Shown here: positions 57,178-64,000 of the stretch, one piece after another
Layout: each line of letters opens with the position of its first letter
Position numbering within the stretch: the stretch's first letter is position 1
Origin: Rahnella aceris
GTDB taxonomy: Bacteria; Pseudomonadota; Gammaproteobacteria; Enterobacterales; Enterobacteriaceae
Length of the DNA stretch: 64,000 nucleotides
Direction of reading: 5' to 3'
NCBI RefSeq assembly: GCF_011684115.1
Contig: NZ_JAADJV010000001.1
Span: forward strand, 434,001 to 498,000
The notes under the pieces: model-generated
The model's input: the letters and a program-made list of their open reading frames with translations, nothing else
Databases searched by the model: none
What the model was told of the DNA's origin: nothing
Translations under genes and position numbers: made by a program

Positions 57178-58388
57178 ACCACCGCTGCGGGCACGTCTTC
57201 CGCCGGTTTATCGACGTTTTTCACATTCCAGATACATAACACCGAACCAATCACCATCGCCAGTGCGGCATAAAATACCGCATGGTATGTCCAGAACTGG
57301 GCGATCACCCCGGCCAGCGAACCGGCCAGGATCCAGCCCGCCCGCGTTGAATTGGTAAATAACGTGGTGGCCGCGCCTGCCTGACCCGGCATCAGATCCT
57401 GGAAATACAGCATGCCGATCCCGGCCAGAATGCCGATGAAAATTGCGTTCAGCAACTGTAAAGCAATCAGCATTGCCGCACCGGTAGTAAACAGAATGCC
57501 GCCGTAGAAAATCACCCCCGCCAGCACAGCGAAACGCATCAGGAAGCGTTTCCCCAACTGTTTAGCCAGATATCCGGCGATCAGCATGGTCGGAATTTCC
57601 AGACAGGCTGCACTGCCCATCAGTACCCCTGCCAGTTTTTCCGGCAGACCCAGTTCACGCACCACATACAGCGGCATATTGATCAGATAAATGCTGTTTG
57701 CTGCCCACATCAGTGAACAGGCGATGAACAGCATCAGCGTATCACGGCGGTTACGGCGTGGTGCTTCCAGCGTGGCGGTGGTCTTGATGTGCGCCTTGGG
57801 CATCGAAGGCAGGAACATCCACACCATTACGCCGCACAGCAAGAAAGCCAGCGTGGCAGCGCAGTACATAAAGGTAAAACCAAAGCCCATCGACAGGGCA
57901 AAGGCCAGCGGCGGTCCGACGACCCATGCCAGCGAAACCTGTGCGCGCAAAATGGAGCTGAACATCACGGCTTCGCGACCAGTTTTTTCGGAATGCTCCC
58001 GTGCTAACGCGAACATCTGCGGGTTAGCTGTGGAACCAAAGCTCGACAGCAAAACGCCGATGAACAGCAGGATAAAGTAATTACGGTTAAAGGCGAAAAG
58101 CACACAAGCCAGCGCACCCAGAATGCAGCAATACAAAATCAGCGTTTTGCGGTCACCGCGTTGATCAGACCAGGTCGCCAGCAACTGGCTGACGAAGATG
58201 CCAATCACGGCACTGCCGGTAAAGAAGATACCCACCATAAACGGGCTGACGTGAACCTGAGAAGTGAGGAACAGGCTGAGCGTCGGGGTCTGTAACGCGC
58301 CTGCAATGCCGGTAAGGAAGGCGATGATCAGAAAAGCAGTTGACGTCATGTCGGGTAAACGGCGGGCTGACGTTGTAGAAATTCGCAT
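57174..58388 (-). CDS. setB: Sugar efflux transporter SetB
   Basis: A 404-residue, 12-helix MFS protein; the first helix begins [19 protein letters not shown] as in E. coli SetB (393), with the same 14-residue leader, so I keep the start at 58388. G-D-R-K-T motif between helices 2 and 3. SetB exports lactose/glucose-type sugars and in E. coli has been linked to chromosome segregation. It is divergent from fruBKA across 463 bp and overlaps yeiW tail to tail. Confidence 0.94.
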   Translation of the reverse strand: MRISTTSARRLPDMTSTAFLIIAFLTGIAGALQTPTLSLFLTSQVHVSPFMVGIFFTGSAVIGIFVSQLLATWSDQRGDRKTLILYCCILGALACVLFAFNRNYFILLFIGVLLSSFGSTANPQMFALAREHSEKTGREAVMFSSILRAQVSLAWVVGPPLAFALSMGFGFTFMYCAATLAFLLCGVMVWMFLPSMPKAHIKTTATLEAPRRNRRDTLMLFIACSLMWAANSIYLINMPLYVVRELGLPEKLAGVLMGSAACLEIPTMLIAGYLAKQLGKRFLMRFAVLAGVIFYGGILFTTGAAMLIALQLLNAIFIGILAGIGMLYFQDLMPGQAGAATTLFTNSTRAGWILAGSLAGVIAQFWTYHAVFYAALAMVIGSVLCIWNVKNVDKPAEDVPAAVV

Positions 58389-58750
58389 TAGCTAAGTGAA
58401 CCAGAAGTAGAGGAGGGGACGAAATTTGCGCGAATGTTACGACAGTTTAAAAAAAACAAAAACAGGTTTTGATCATCAAAAATGTAAACCACAGTGAATT
58501 TGCCATACTGAATAATAAAACCGCACTTTGTGTCAAAAATGACCGGGTGAGGCGTCGCTTCTTCACCGCAATATTGTCCGCAGAGAAGGGGACAGCTTGC
58601 GTCAGCATTTTTCGTCAGCCTGACTTCAGCATTTGCGTTAAGTTATCCGTTTCGGAAAGCTCTCAGAAAGGAAACTGTGCGTAACATCAAAAAATCGTTA
58701 CGCAAAATCAGGGAAAGCTTGATTTAAATACAGGCCGGATTGAGACTTCT

Positions 58751-58762
58751 TGAAACGTTTCA
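58751..58762 (+). promoter_or_regulatory. Cra (FruR) operator 1
   Basis: TGAAACGTTTCA, a perfect 12-bp palindrome matching the strong Cra consensus, 90 bp before the fruB start. Confidence 0.9.
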
Positions 58763-58815
58763 GCGTTGTCGGTTTTTCTTCTGAAATCTGATGACGCTCC
58801 TTTTTTCTCAGTAAA

Positions 58816-58829
58816 GCTGAAACGATTCA
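58816..58829 (+). promoter_or_regulatory. Cra (FruR) operator 2
   Basis: GCTGAAACGATTCA, one mismatch from the Cra core, 23 bp before the fruB start and 65 bp after operator 1. E. coli fruB also has two Cra sites. It is part of a larger inverted repeat (GCTGAAA ... TTTCAGC, 58816-58837). Confidence 0.85.
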
Positions 58830-58851
58830 ATTTCAGCAGGAGAGGAGAATT

Positions 58852-59982
58852 ATGTTCCAACTGTCACAGCAAGATATTCATCTCGGTGCGGCTGCCAGCG
58901 ATAAGCAGGACGCTATTCGCCAGGTTGCAGCAGCACTGACTCAGGCCGGTCGCGTCAGCGCAGGTTATGTAGACGGCATGCTGGCGCGTGAGTTGCAAAC
59001 CTCTACTTACCTTGGCAACGGCATCGCAATCCCGCATGGCACCACAGATACCCGTGATCTGGTGCTTGATACCGGTGTGCAGGTTTTCCAGTTTCCGCAA
59101 GGGATTACCTGGGGCGAAGGCCAGACGGCATATGTCGTGATCGGCATCGCAGCTCGTTCTGATGAACACCTCGGTTTGCTGCGTCAGCTGACGCACGTCT
59201 TAAGTGACGACAGCGTGGCTGATCGCCTGGCAAAAACAGATTCCGCTGAAGAATTACGCACCCTGCTGATGGGCGAAAAAAATACGGCTGAATTCCTGTT
59301 TGATAGCCAGTTGATCGCAGTCGATGTGGCCGCAGAAAACCTGATCACGTTACAGGCGCTGAACGCTGGCCGCCTGAAAGAGATTGGCGCTGTCGATACC
59401 GCTTTTGTCAGTGATGTGATCAGCCGTAAACCGCTGAACCTCGGGCAGGGCATCTGGCTGAGCGACAGTACCGAAGGCAACCTGAAAAGTGCTGCAACGG
59501 TAAGCCGTGCACAGCAGGCATTTGATCTGGATGGCGAAAAAGTCTCCATGCTGCTGACGATTTCCGTTGCTGACGATCAGCCGCTCGATGTGCTGAACTA
59601 CCTCAGTGATTTGCTGATTGCCAACAAAGCTGAACGCTTGCTGACGGCAGATTCCGTCGGTGTGCTGGCATTGCTGACCAGCGAAGTCGAAGAACAAGCC
59701 AACGTGCTGACCGCTGAATACGTTATCCGTAACGAACACGGCTTGCACGCCCGTCCGGGTACCGCACTGGTGAACGTTATTAAACAGTTCAGCAGCGAAA
59801 TCACGGTAACGAATCTTGATGGCAGCGGTAAACCTGCCAACGGCCGCAGCCTGATGAAAGTCGTGGCGCTGGGCGTGAAAAAAGGTCACCACCTGCGTTT
59901 TACCGCGAGTGGTGAGGATGCAGAGCTGGCATTAAAAACCATCGGTGAAGCGATTGCTGAAGGTCTTGGGGAGGGCGCATGA
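58852..59982 (+). CDS. fruB: Fructose PTS diphosphoryl transfer protein FruB (EIIA-FPr)
   Basis: A 376-residue cytoplasmic fusion. EIIA-Fru domain at the N-terminus (phosphorylated His62 in I-P-H-G-T), a central linker domain (about 150-280), and a C-terminal HPr-like FPr domain with His299 in G-L-H-A-R-P. It passes phosphate from EI to FruA. AGGAGAGGAG lies before the ATG. First gene of fruBKA; its stop overlaps the fruK start by 4 bp. Confidence 0.96.
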   Translation: MFQLSQQDIHLGAAASDKQDAIRQVAAALTQAGRVSAGYVDGMLARELQTSTYLGNGIAIPHGTTDTRDLVLDTGVQVFQFPQGITWGEGQTAYVVIGIAARSDEHLGLLRQLTHVLSDDSVADRLAKTDSAEELRTLLMGEKNTAEFLFDSQLIAVDVAAENLITLQALNAGRLKEIGAVDTAFVSDVISRKPLNLGQGIWLSDSTEGNLKSAATVSRAQQAFDLDGEKVSMLLTISVADDQPLDVLNYLSDLLIANKAERLLTADSVGVLALLTSEVEEQANVLTAEYVIRNEHGLHARPGTALVNVIKQFSSEITVTNLDGSGKPANGRSLMKVVALGVKKGHHLRFTASGEDAELALKTIGEAIAEGLGEGA

Positions 59983-60914
59983 GCCGTCGGGTCGCCACTA
60001 TTACCTTAAACCCGGCCTATGATCTGGTCGGATACTGCCCCGAAATCGAACGGGGTGAAGTCAACCTGGTACAAACCACCGGCCTGCACGCGGCAGGTAA
60101 AGGGATTAACGTTGCCAAAGTGCTGAAAGATCTCGGCATCGATGTCACCGTTGGCGGTTTCCTCGGTAAAGAAAATCAGGATGGCTTCCAGCTGTTATTC
60201 AGCGATCTGGGTATTGCGAACCGCTTCCAGGTGGTTAATGGCCGCACCCGTATCAATGTCAAACTGACTGAAAAAGATGGTGAAGTCAGTGATTTCAATT
60301 TCTCCGGCTTCAACGTCACGCCTGCTGACTGGGAACGTTTCGTAACGGATTCCCTGTCATGGCTGGGCCAGTTCGACATGGTTGCCGTCAGCGGCAGTCT
60401 GCCAGCGGGTGTTGATCCTGACGCTTTCACCGACTGGATGAAACGTCTGCGCGCACAGTGCCCGTGCATCATCTTCGACAGCAGCCGTGAAGCGCTGGTT
60501 GCCGGTCTGAAAGCCGCGCCCTGGCTGGTGAAACCTAACCGCCGTGAACTGGAAATCTGGGCTGGCCGTAAATTGCCGGAACTGAGCGACGTGGTAGAAG
60601 CCGCGCATGCCTTACGTGATCAGGGGATCGCCCATGTGGTGATTTCTCTGGGTGCTGAAGGTGCATTGTGGGTTAACGCCTCCGGTGCGTGGATCGCCAA
60701 ACCGCCAGCCTGTGAAGTCGTCAGCACCGTGGGTGCAGGTGATTCCATGGTCGGTGGTCTGATCTACGGTTTGCTGATGCGTGAATCCAGTGAACATACG
60801 CTACGACTGGCCACTGCTGTTGCTGCCCTGGCTGTCAGCCAGAGTAATGTCGGTGTCACCGATCGTCCGCAACTCGCGGCGATGATGGCCCGTGTTGATC
60901 TGAAACCCTTTTAA
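59979..60914 (+). CDS. fruK: 1-phosphofructokinase
   Basis: A 311-residue PfkB-family kinase with G-K-G-I-N-V-A near residue 40 and the C-terminal signature G-A-G-D-S-M-V-G-G with catalytic Asp255. It converts fructose 1-phosphate to fructose 1,6-bisphosphate with ATP; its substrate is also the inducer for Cra. Translationally coupled to fruB by ATGA overlap; fruA follows 15 bp later with CAGGAG before it. Confidence 0.96.
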   Translation: MSRRVATITLNPAYDLVGYCPEIERGEVNLVQTTGLHAAGKGINVAKVLKDLGIDVTVGGFLGKENQDGFQLLFSDLGIANRFQVVNGRTRINVKLTEKDGEVSDFNFSGFNVTPADWERFVTDSLSWLGQFDMVAVSGSLPAGVDPDAFTDWMKRLRAQCPCIIFDSSREALVAGLKAAPWLVKPNRRELEIWAGRKLPELSDVVEAAHALRDQGIAHVVISLGAEGALWVNASGAWIAKPPACEVVSTVGAGDSMVGGLIYGLLMRESSEHTLRLATAVAALAVSQSNVGVTDRPQLAAMMARVDLKPF

Positions 60915-60929
60915 TCCGCAGGAGTCAGA

Positions 60930-62630
60930 ATGAAAATGCTGCTGATGATAGACAGTTCGCTGGGACAGGCTCGCAGCCAACTGGCAAAAAATTTGCTCGC
61001 TGCTGCTGCGGCGAAAGCAGGCCACTCGTTGACCGAACAGGCCGCTGACGCTGATGTAGTGATTGTGGCCGGTGAAACCGTGCCAAACGAACCTGCGCTG
61101 GCTGGCAAAAATATTTATACCGGTAATGTGGCTGATGCAGTCCGTGATCCGGAGGCTTTCCTGCAACGCGCTGTGGCTGAAGCTAAACCTTATGTCGCAC
61201 CTGTTGCGGCAGCCGTTGCCGCTCCGGCAGCCAGCGGCCCGAAACGTATCGTCGCCATCACTGCCTGCCCGACCGGTGTTGCACACACCTTTATGGCTGC
61301 AGAAGCGATTGAAACTGAAGCCAAAAAACGTGGCTGGTGGGTAAAAGTTGAAACCCGCGGTTCTGTAGGTGCAGGCAATGCTATTACACCGGAAGAAGTT
61401 GCAGCGGCCGATCTGGTGATTGTCGCGGCTGACATCGAAGTGGATCTGGCGAAGTTTGCCGGTAAGCCGATGTACCGCACGTCTACCGGTCTGGCACTGA
61501 AAAAGACCAAACAGGAACTGGACAAAGCGCTGGTTGAAGCTGAGGTGTTTGAGCCGAAATCTCAGGGCGCAGCGACGGGCACCAGGAAGAAAGAAGCGGG
61601 CGGCGCAGGCCCATACCGTCACCTGCTGACCGGCGTGTCTTACATGCTGCCAATGGTGGTTGCGGGTGGTCTGTGTATCGCACTGTCATTTGTCTTCGGT
61701 ATCAAAGCCTTTGAAGTGAAAGGCACGCTGGCGGCGGCATTGATGCAAATCGGTGGCGCTTCAGCCTTCGCGCTGATGGTGCCGGTTCTGGCCGGTTTCA
61801 TTGCCTTCTCTATCGCTGACCGTCCGGGCCTGACGCCGGGTCTTATCGGCGGCATGCTGGCTGTCAGCACCGGTGCTGGTTTCCTCGGTGGTATCATCGC
61901 AGGTTTCCTGGCGGGTTATGTGGCGAAAGCCATCAGCGGCAAGCTGAAATTACCGCAAAGTATGGAAGCGCTGAAACCTATCCTGATTATTCCGCTGGTG
62001 GCGAGTCTGATTACCGGTCTGGTGATGATTTACGTGGTCGGTACGCCGGTTGCTAAAATCATGGCGGGTCTGACTGCCTGGCTGCAATCTTTGGGTACAG
62101 CCAATGCGGTACTGCTCGGCGCAATTCTCGGTGCGATGATGTGTACCGACATGGGTGGCCCGGTGAACAAAGCTGCTTACGCGTTCGGTGTGGCACTGCT
62201 GAGTTCTTCCGTCTACGCACCAATGGCCGCCATCATGGCTGCCGGTATGGTGCCACCTCTGGCGATGGGGCTGGCGACATTGCTGGCGCGTCATAAGTTC
62301 GAGCAAAGCGAACGTGAAGGCGGTAAAGCGGCGCTGGTATTGGGCTTGTGCTTTATCTCTGAAGGTGCGATTCCGTTTGCGGCCCGTGACCCGATGCGTG
62401 TTCTGCCATGCTGTATCGCAGGTGGTGCACTGACCGGTGCGCTGTCGATGGCATTCCACGCACAACTGATGGCACCACACGGCGGTCTGTTCGTACTGCT
62501 GATCCCTGGTGCAATCACGCCGGTTCTCGGTTATCTGGTGGCGATTATCGCCGGTACGGTTCTGGCGGGTGGCGCATACGCGATTCTGAAACGTTCAGAT
62601 GCTGCGGTAGCCGCGAAAGCTGCTGCATAA
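60930..62630 (+). CDS. fruA: Fructose PTS permease EIIB'BC
   Basis: A 566-residue membrane protein. A degenerate IIB' domain (1-90), an Ala/Pro-rich linker, a IIB domain with phospho-Cys113 in T-A-C-P-T-G-V-A-H-T, then the IIC membrane domain from about residue 230 with roughly eight to ten helices. It brings in fructose and phosphorylates it to fructose 1-phosphate. Last gene of fruBKA, ended by a strong terminator. Confidence 0.96.
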   Translation: MKMLLMIDSSLGQARSQLAKNLLAAAAAKAGHSLTEQAADADVVIVAGETVPNEPALAGKNIYTGNVADAVRDPEAFLQRAVAEAKPYVAPVAAAVAAPAASGPKRIVAITACPTGVAHTFMAAEAIETEAKKRGWWVKVETRGSVGAGNAITPEEVAAADLVIVAADIEVDLAKFAGKPMYRTSTGLALKKTKQELDKALVEAEVFEPKSQGAATGTRKKEAGGAGPYRHLLTGVSYMLPMVVAGGLCIALSFVFGIKAFEVKGTLAAALMQIGGASAFALMVPVLAGFIAFSIADRPGLTPGLIGGMLAVSTGAGFLGGIIAGFLAGYVAKAISGKLKLPQSMEALKPILIIPLVASLITGLVMIYVVGTPVAKIMAGLTAWLQSLGTANAVLLGAILGAMMCTDMGGPVNKAAYAFGVALLSSSVYAPMAAIMAAGMVPPLAMGLATLLARHKFEQSEREGGKAALVLGLCFISEGAIPFAARDPMRVLPCCIAGGALTGALSMAFHAQLMAPHGGLFVLLIPGAITPVLGYLVAIIAGTVLAGGAYAILKRSDAAVAAKAAA

Positions 62631-62650
62631 CAGTAAATCGTTAAAAAACA

Positions 62651-62684
62651 AAAAGGCGCGACATGTGAATGTCGCGCCTTTTTT
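62651..62684. terminator. Terminator after fruA
   Basis: A perfect 14-bp stem AAAAGGCGCGACAT/ATGTCGCGCCTTTT with a GTGA loop and further T residues, 20 bp after the fruA stop; usable in both directions. Confidence 0.93.
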
Positions 62685-62687
62685 ATT

Positions 62688-62716
62688 GCGCCTTCCCTTC
62701 GCAGGGGAGGGCGCCG
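62688..62716 (-). repeat. GC-rich dispersed repeat, half copy E
   Basis: GCGCCTTCCCTTCGCAGGGG followed by AGGGCGC resembles one hairpin end of the 128-bp repeat. It lies between the converging fruA and nfo genes. No second end is present. Confidence 0.55.
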
Positions 62717-62736
62717 ACCGGAATTTACGGTAAAAA

Positions 62737-63603
62737 CTACGCCGCGGCTTCGTCATTCTCGGCAGTCTGCTGCGCTTTCAGCCAGGCGATTTCATCTTTC
62801 CAGATATCCGGATTGACAGTTTCGAGGATCATCGGGATGCCGTCGAACCGCGCGTCTTTCATGATCCAGCTAAATACGGTATTGCCGATATTGCCTTCGC
62901 CAAGGCTGTGGTGGCGGTCAACGCGGCTGTTGAACTCGCTTTTCGCGTCGTTGAGGTGCATCCCTCGCAGATATTGAAAACCAACCACCTCTTCAAAGTG
63001 CTTAAAGGTTTTCTCGCATTCTTCTGCCGTGCGCAGGTCGTAACCTGCCGCAAAGGCATGGCAGGTATCGATACAGACGCCAACGCGGCTTTTGTCTTCC
63101 ACGCCTTCAATAATTTTGGCCAGGTGCTCGAAGCGGAAGCCAAGATTGCTGCCCTGACCGGCGGTGTTTTCGATAACCGCGGTCACGCCTTTGGTTTTAT
63201 CCAGCGCAATGTTCAGGGATTCAGAAATCAGCGCCAGGCATTTATCTTCTTCGATTTGCATCAGGTGGCTGCCCGGATGGAAATTCAGCAGCGACAGGCC
63301 AAGCTGTTCGCAGCGTTGCAACTCATCAAGAAACGCCTCGCGGGATTTCTCCAGCGCTTCGGTGACCGGATGACCAAGGTTGATCAGGTAGCTGTCGTGC
63401 GGCAAAATCTGATTGCTTTGGTAACCGTATTTTTCACAGGCCACTTTGAATTTTTCGATGACGTCTTCCGGCAACGGTGCGGCTTTCCACTGACGCTGAT
63501 TCTTGGTGAAAAGCGCAAAAGCCGTGGCTTCCAGCTCGTGTGCCCTCAGAACCGCCTGATCGACACCCCCGGCCGCACTCACGTGTGCTCCCACAAACTT
63601 CAT
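62737..63603 (-). CDS. nfo: Endonuclease IV
   Basis: A 288-residue TIM-barrel AP endonuclease (E. coli 285) with the three-zinc site ligands in place: His69 in L-P-H-D-S, His in N-F-H-P-G-S, Glu in [20 protein letters not shown] and I-L-E-T. It cuts DNA at abasic sites and oxidised bases during base excision repair. CTCAGTTATT-free AGGAGC lies before its ATG. Its neighbour yeiH is upstream on the same strand, as in E. coli. Confidence 0.96.
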   Translation of the reverse strand: MKFVGAHVSAAGGVDQAVLRAHELEATAFALFTKNQRQWKAAPLPEDVIEKFKVACEKYGYQSNQILPHDSYLINLGHPVTEALEKSREAFLDELQRCEQLGLSLLNFHPGSHLMQIEEDKCLALISESLNIALDKTKGVTAVIENTAGQGSNLGFRFEHLAKIIEGVEDKSRVGVCIDTCHAFAAGYDLRTAEECEKTFKHFEEVVGFQYLRGMHLNDAKSEFNSRVDRHHSLGEGNIGNTVFSWIMKDARFDGIPMILETVNPDIWKDEIAWLKAQQTAENDEAAA

Positions 63604-63645
63604 TTTTGCTCCTCAGTTATTCATCGCGTTTATGGACAAATGATA

Positions 63646-63666
63646 GCGCCTCCGGGCAGGAGGCGC
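63646..63666. terminator. Hairpin between yeiH and nfo
   Basis: GCGCCTCC-GGGCA-GGAGGCGC, an 8-bp perfect stem 28 bp after the yeiH stop codon. There is no U-tract, so it may be a weak terminator or a mRNA-protecting hairpin. Confidence 0.45.
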
Positions 63667-63693
63667 AGCACTGAAGTGTTAAAAGCAGCAATA

Positions 63694-64000
63694 TCAGCCA
63701 AAAAGATGCTGAACCACTTGGTTGATACCGGCACCGCCGACAATCAGCCAGATAAACAGCAACGCCGCCAGCAGCATCGGTTTAAGCCCCGCCTGACGCA
63801 GTGCGCTCATGTGGGTGGTCAGCCCGAGCGCCGCCATCGCCATCGCCAGCAGCACGGTATCGAGCGTAATCAGCGCCGGGATCCAGCTGTGTGGCAAAAT
63901 ATTCAGCGAGTTGAATGCTGCCACCAGAATAAACAGCAGGGCAAACCATGGGATAGTTATATTGCGCATGCCCGCATTCTGGCCACCTTGTTGTACCTCT
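63694..64000 (-). CDS. yeiH: YeiH/UPF0324 family membrane protein, 5' partial
   Basis: The C-terminal 102 residues of a multi-helix membrane protein; the frame stays open to the window edge, so the start is outside. Q-Q-G-G-Q-N-A-G precedes I-P-W-F-A-L-L-F, and M-A-A-L-G-L-T-T-H follows, all as in the C-terminal part of E. coli YeiH (349 residues). The ATG at 63969 is internal. Transport function is presumed; the substrate is unknown. Confidence 0.9.
   Translation of the reverse strand, partial: EVQQGGQNAGMRNITIPWFALLFILVAAFNSLNILPHSWIPALITLDTVLLAMAMAALGLTTHMSALRQAGLKPMLLAALLFIWLIVGGAGINQVVQHLFG

Larger units (their letters stand above)
58389..58851. promoter_or_regulatory. Divergent setB-fruB control region
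   Basis: A 463-bp stretch with both promoters. Two Cra-type operators lie at 58751 and 58816 on the fruB side. A frame of 71 codons at 58469-58684 lacks a convincing ribosome binding site and resembles nothing I know. Confidence 0.6.

Noticed and set aside
58469..58684. 71-codon frame in the setB-fruB gap
   Set aside because: No convincing ribosome binding site, no known family; the region is better explained as control DNA.
1..64000. Transposase, integrase, prophage and tRNA or rRNA genes
   Set aside because: None was seen on either strand. The sugar-acid module has no integrase or tRNA at its borders, so island transfer is only a suggestion.

Overview
The window looks like a chromosomal segment of a member of the Enterobacterales, probably Yersiniaceae and most like Rahnella. 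The evidence is long blocks of gene order shared with the E. coli yej and yei regions, an ERIC element, a recognisable micF RNA beside an OmpC-type porin, and a membrane-bound gluconate dehydrogenase cluster typical of 2-ketogluconate-forming enterics. The genus is inferred from gene content and not proven.

Region 1 (1-16123) is a BapA-type biofilm system. It starts inside a giant Ig-like repeat adhesin (about 34 visible repeats, N-terminus outside the window), followed by its type I secretion machinery: TolC-like outer membrane protein, LapB/RtxB-like ABC exporter and HlyD-like adaptor. Region 2 (16124-18789) is a repeat-rich gap and a Sel1/TPR-like protein. Region 3 (18790-24983) holds micF, the porin, a MarA/SoxS-sized AraC regulator, two possible tiny membrane proteins, a second FtsI-like penicillin-binding protein with an unusual SSD motif, dinI with a LexA box, and a glutathionyl-hydroquinone reductase.

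Region 4 (25177-33252) is the conserved yejM-yejL-yejK-rplY-radD-rsuA-bcr block. Region 5 (33496-41463) is a sugar-acid cluster lying between bcr and yejG, which are neighbours in E. coli. It has an MFS permease, an IdnR/GntR-like LacI repressor, an IdnO-like 5-ketogluconate reductase, a second short-chain dehydrogenase, and a three-subunit FAD/cytochrome c periplasmic dehydrogenase of the gluconate 2-dehydrogenase family. Together they suggest periplasmic oxidation of gluconate or a related sugar acid, uptake of the keto acid and reduction inside the cell.

Region 6 (42139-52799) returns to the conserved order: yejG, yejFEBA (peptide/microcin C importer), rtn/pdeN, mepS, lpxT, yeiR. Region 7 (53014-58388) has an orphan short fimbrial-like protein, a UxuR-like regulator facing yeiQ with a UxuR-type box, then yeiP, yeiW and setB. 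Region 8 (58852-64000) is fruBKA under two Cra-type operators, then nfo and the C-terminal part of yeiH, cut by the window edge.

The least expected structure is a dispersed GC-rich repeat of about 128 bp with inverted ends. Three full copies and one half copy lie in gaps between converging genes, and a reversed short copy sits between bapA and its secretion genes. One copy is nested in a larger inverted repeat of about 500 bp.
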